DNA from: Nitrospirota bacterium
GTDB taxonomy: Bacteria > Nitrospirota > Thermodesulfovibrionia > Thermodesulfovibrionales > Magnetobacteriaceae
DNA: 7,477 nt
NCBI GenBank assembly: GCA_015233485.1
Contig: JADFXO010000190.1
Coordinates: 1 to 7,477, forward strand
Reading direction: 5' to 3'
In this document: piece after piece, positions 5,446 through 7,477 of the stretch
How the letters are laid out: each line of letters begins with the position of its first letter
Position numbering within the stretch: the first letter of the stretch is position 1
Program-made: the position numbers and the translations under genes
The notes under the pieces: model-generated
The model's input: the letters and a program-made list of their open reading frames with translations, nothing else
Told to the model about the DNA's origin: nothing
Database searches by the model: none

Positions 5446-7252
5446 TTTTTAAGAATAATTCATTAAACAAGACATACAACTTTACATTTTTTAAAAATTC
5501 TTCTTTTGTCAACGTTGAATAATCTGTTTCCATATATGCTTCAGCACACCATTCATCTTTAGCAGTAACAATCTTATTTACGCTTAATCCTGCTTTCGCT
5601 TTCCTGTTAATATAGTACGATACCCATCTTTCTTTTATATCTTTCCATTTTCTATAAGCATCGATTCTACCCTGGTTTTTTCGTTTGACAAAACCATCAT
5701 CTTTGTAATAGCCAAAATAAGTTTCTTTGTTTTTTGGATGTGGTCTATGAGCAGTAAAAATCATAATACAAGAAACAACTCCAACATTTGAATTGATAAA
5801 CAATTCATTCGGCATTGACATAACAGCTTCTAATGTATGCTTCTTTAGCAACATTTTTTTAAGTTCATACACCTTACCACTTTGTGCTAATGCACTTTGC
5901 ATTGGAACAATACTTATACATTTAGCTCCATCAACCAAACATTCCATATTATTTAAAACATATTCAAGTTCTTCTATATCATCTTTTTTAGATTTATATG
6001 GAGGATTTAATAATCCAACAGTAGGTTTTCTAATTTTAATTTGTTTAATAATATTGTCATCAAAACAATCTCCATTTACAATATTAGTTTTACCGTCTTG
6101 ATGAATATACATATTTGATACAGATAATGCAAAAATGTCCGCTGCGTATTCTACGCCTATCAATTGTTCTTTTTTTATTCTACTTACAATATCACTATCT
6201 CCTTTTACGCCTTCAATCATTTTTTTCATTGCACTAATTAAGAAGCCGCCTGTACCTGTGCAATTATCGTAAACAATGCTATTTTCGTTTACTTGTGCTA
6301 TTTCAGAAAATAATTCTGTAATATGAGGAGGAGTAAGAACTATGCCCAAACCTTTATCACTATTCGCATATCGAAGGAATTCTATATATAATTGACCAAG
6401 AACATCAAAGTATTCATGAGTTTTTATGAATGAATTTATATTTTTGTCGATATCTGTAATTAATGTTTTTAGCACGTCTTTTTTTGTAGAAAGAGACGTA
6501 TCTGTTCTAATGAAACCAAACTGGATATTTAGATTATCAAGGTTGTCATTTTTAATGTTAGCATTTTTTAATTCTCTAATTACTGTATCAACAAGAGTAT
6601 CCGCCAGTTCTTTTGTGTTTGTTGCCCCATATAAGTGATAAGAAGTTTTGAACGGCTTGTTTTCTAATGCTATCAGAATACAACTTATCAATAGACTTCG
6701 ATATTTTTCTGATATTTTATATGAATGTAATGTATCATTTAATTTCTTTGTAAAGTCCAAAAGAACATTATAGTCTTGAATTAATTTTTCGTCGCTTTTT
6801 AAATAACCATCTAAATAATCGCTTGCAGAAAGCAATTTATCACCAAAAATCGGGATTGCTTTTTTGTTATCTTTTAATTGCAAGAAATGTGAAACTTTAA
6901 GTTGTTTTATTGTTTGTCCACTAACCGCAATAGCTAACACGTCAAAATCTCTTGATAAATACGAAGAATAATGAATTACACCGTCTACTGCAAATTCAGG
7001 AGGATTGTTTCTATTTGGACTTTCATGTTTCGTGATATCTGCTTTACATTCAACTACAATAAGCAGTTCAGAATTGCCAAAAAAAGAAATCAAGAATTCA
7101 GGGAATCCTTTCCCGCTCCCTTTTTTTGACGCTAGTTTTAATAATTTAGAAATACTGGCATTATCGGATATTTGCTCTTCTATATGTATAATGTCTTTGA
7201 ACTTTTCAAAGTGGGAACGAACAATTGCTTCAGTTTTTCTTTCGTTTTTCAT
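5438..7252 (-). CDS. Fused restriction nuclease-N6-adenine methyltransferase (BcgIA-like, type IIB/IIG)
   Basis: This 604-residue protein joins a nuclease and a methyltransferase. The N-terminal 140 residues carry a PD-(D/E)xK-type site: Pro51-Glu52 in GKGFPEFLISF and Glu68-Cys69-Lys70 in LLIVVECKAD, as in type I R-subunit N-terminal domains. A helical linker follows (about 150-290). The gamma-class N6-adenine methyltransferase core (about 290-520) has LTPPH (306-310), the SAM-binding motif I DNCTGTGGF (329-337), IGVEY (365-369) and the catalytic NPPY (416-419). Size and order match BcgIA, which works with a separate two-TRD subunit to methylate adenines and cut on both sides of a split target. 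All key residues appear present, so it should be active. The ATG at 7252 is preceded only by a weak A/G-rich ribosome site, and no convincing promoter was found. It is first of a two-gene operon with the overlapping specificity gene. A type IIG label is the main alternative. Confidence 0.87.
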   Translation of the reverse strand: MKNERKTEAIVRSHFEKFKDIIHIEEQISDNASISKLLKLASKKGSGKGFPEFLISFFGNSELLIVVECKADITKHESPNRNNPPEFAVDGVIHYSSYLSRDFDVLAIAVSGQTIKQLKVSHFLQLKDNKKAIPIFGDKLLSASDYLDGYLKSDEKLIQDYNVLLDFTKKLNDTLHSYKISEKYRSLLISCILIALENKPFKTSYHLYGATNTKELADTLVDTVIRELKNANIKNDNLDNLNIQFGFIRTDTSLSTKKDVLKTLITDIDKNINSFIKTHEYFDVLGQLYIEFLRYANSDKGLGIVLTPPHITELFSEIAQVNENSIVYDNCTGTGGFLISAMKKMIEGVKGDSDIVSRIKKEQLIGVEYAADIFALSVSNMYIHQDGKTNIVNGDCFDDNIIKQIKIRKPTVGLLNPPYKSKKDDIEELEYVLNNMECLVDGAKCISIVPMQSALAQSGKVYELKKMLLKKHTLEAVMSMPNELFINSNVGVVSCIMIFTAHRPHPKNKETYFGYYKDDGFVKRKNQGRIDAYRKWKDIKERWVSYYINRKAKAGLSVNKIVTAKDEWCAEAYMETDYSTLTKEEFLKNVKLYVLFNELFLKND

Positions 7253-7367
7253 TTCTTATTATTTGTTTCAAAGAGACTTCAATCTATATATGATTATTTT
7301 AATTCCTTATCTCCCAATTTAATACTACCACATTTTTGAAGCTTTCTCTTTTCTCTCCATCCGTTGT

Positions 7368-7477
7368 TCAAAATAACTCATCTAAAGCTAAACTCGTTAT
7401 ATTCCTTGATAGAGTTTTTTTAATTATATATGTCAATATACCATATACGCTAACTTTAAGTAAAGAAAACCACGATT
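7368..7477 (-). CDS. Possible 3' end of an upstream gene (36 codons, partial)
   Basis: On the minus strand one frame is open from the right edge to TGA at 7370-7368. It reads SWFSLLKVSVYGILTYIIKK followed by TLSRNITSLALDELF. The 36-codon stretch has a hydrophobic first half and could be the tail of a gene lying to the right. No family is recognised, and an open frame this short occurs by chance in AT-rich DNA. The remaining bases to 7252 hold no clear gene or promoter. Confidence 0.25.
   Translation of the reverse strand, partial: SWFSLLKVSVYGILTYIIKKTLSRNITSLALDELF

Noticed and set aside
5793..7322. Three plus-strand frames (5793-6101, 6426-6638, 7005-7322)
   Set aside because: All lie antisense to the nuclease-methyltransferase gene; their hydrophobic, Ser/Phe-rich composition is typical of reverse readings.
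7325..7381. Minus-strand frame of 18 codons (MSYFEQRMERKEKASKMW)
   Set aside because: It is too short, lacks a clear ribosome site, and a stop lies directly before the ATG.
7411..7436. TTGACA (7436-7431) as the promoter of the restriction-modification operon
   Set aside because: The bases 16-18 positions downstream (TCTATC region) are a poor -10, and the gap to the ATG at 7252 is long.
1..7477. CRISPR array, tRNA, IS ends or attachment-site direct repeats
   Set aside because: I found no regularly spaced repeats, no cloverleaf-like sequence, no transposase and no convincing long direct repeat. The element's attachment site presumably lies left of the window.

Overview
The window is low-GC DNA with strong purine-rich ribosome sites on some genes. 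It looks like the left arm of an integrated mobile element (prophage, satellite or ICE) in a low-GC Firmicute. A Negativicutes-type host is my best guess, from the look of the short CI-type regulator and the integrase N-terminus, but I hold this loosely. No rRNA, tRNA, CRISPR array or IS element is visible.

Region by region: the left edge carries the first 42 codons of a tyrosine-recombinase integrase reading leftward (1-126). A promoter region with a 7-bp inverted repeat (127-328) separates it from a divergent short regulator with a CI-type helix-turn-helix (329-722). The regulator reading frame is broken by a single-base shift near 543-546. Its reconstructed end overlaps tail-to-tail with the next gene. 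From there to the right edge every gene is on the minus strand: a caspase/CHAT-like protease candidate (719 to about 1588), a membrane protein split into two frames by a one-base shift at a run of four A's (1756-3356), an HNH nuclease (3487-4398), and a two-gene restriction-modification system (4483-7252). That system pairs a nuclease-methyltransferase fusion with a two-TRD specificity subunit, the architecture of BcgI-like type IIB enzymes. The last 110 bases may hold the 3' end of another minus-strand gene.

Taken together this is a defence cargo block sitting inside the integrase/regulator end of a mobile element. The restriction-modification pair is a recognisable system. The most interesting less-described parts are the caspase-like protein beside the phage regulator and the HNH plus membrane-protein pair. 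Base composition drops visibly just right of about 1740, so the regulator and protease segment may have a different origin from the membrane/HNH/RM segment. Both frame breaks lie at 4-base homopolymers, so they could be genuine mutations, programmed shifts or sequencing errors. The sequence alone cannot decide which.
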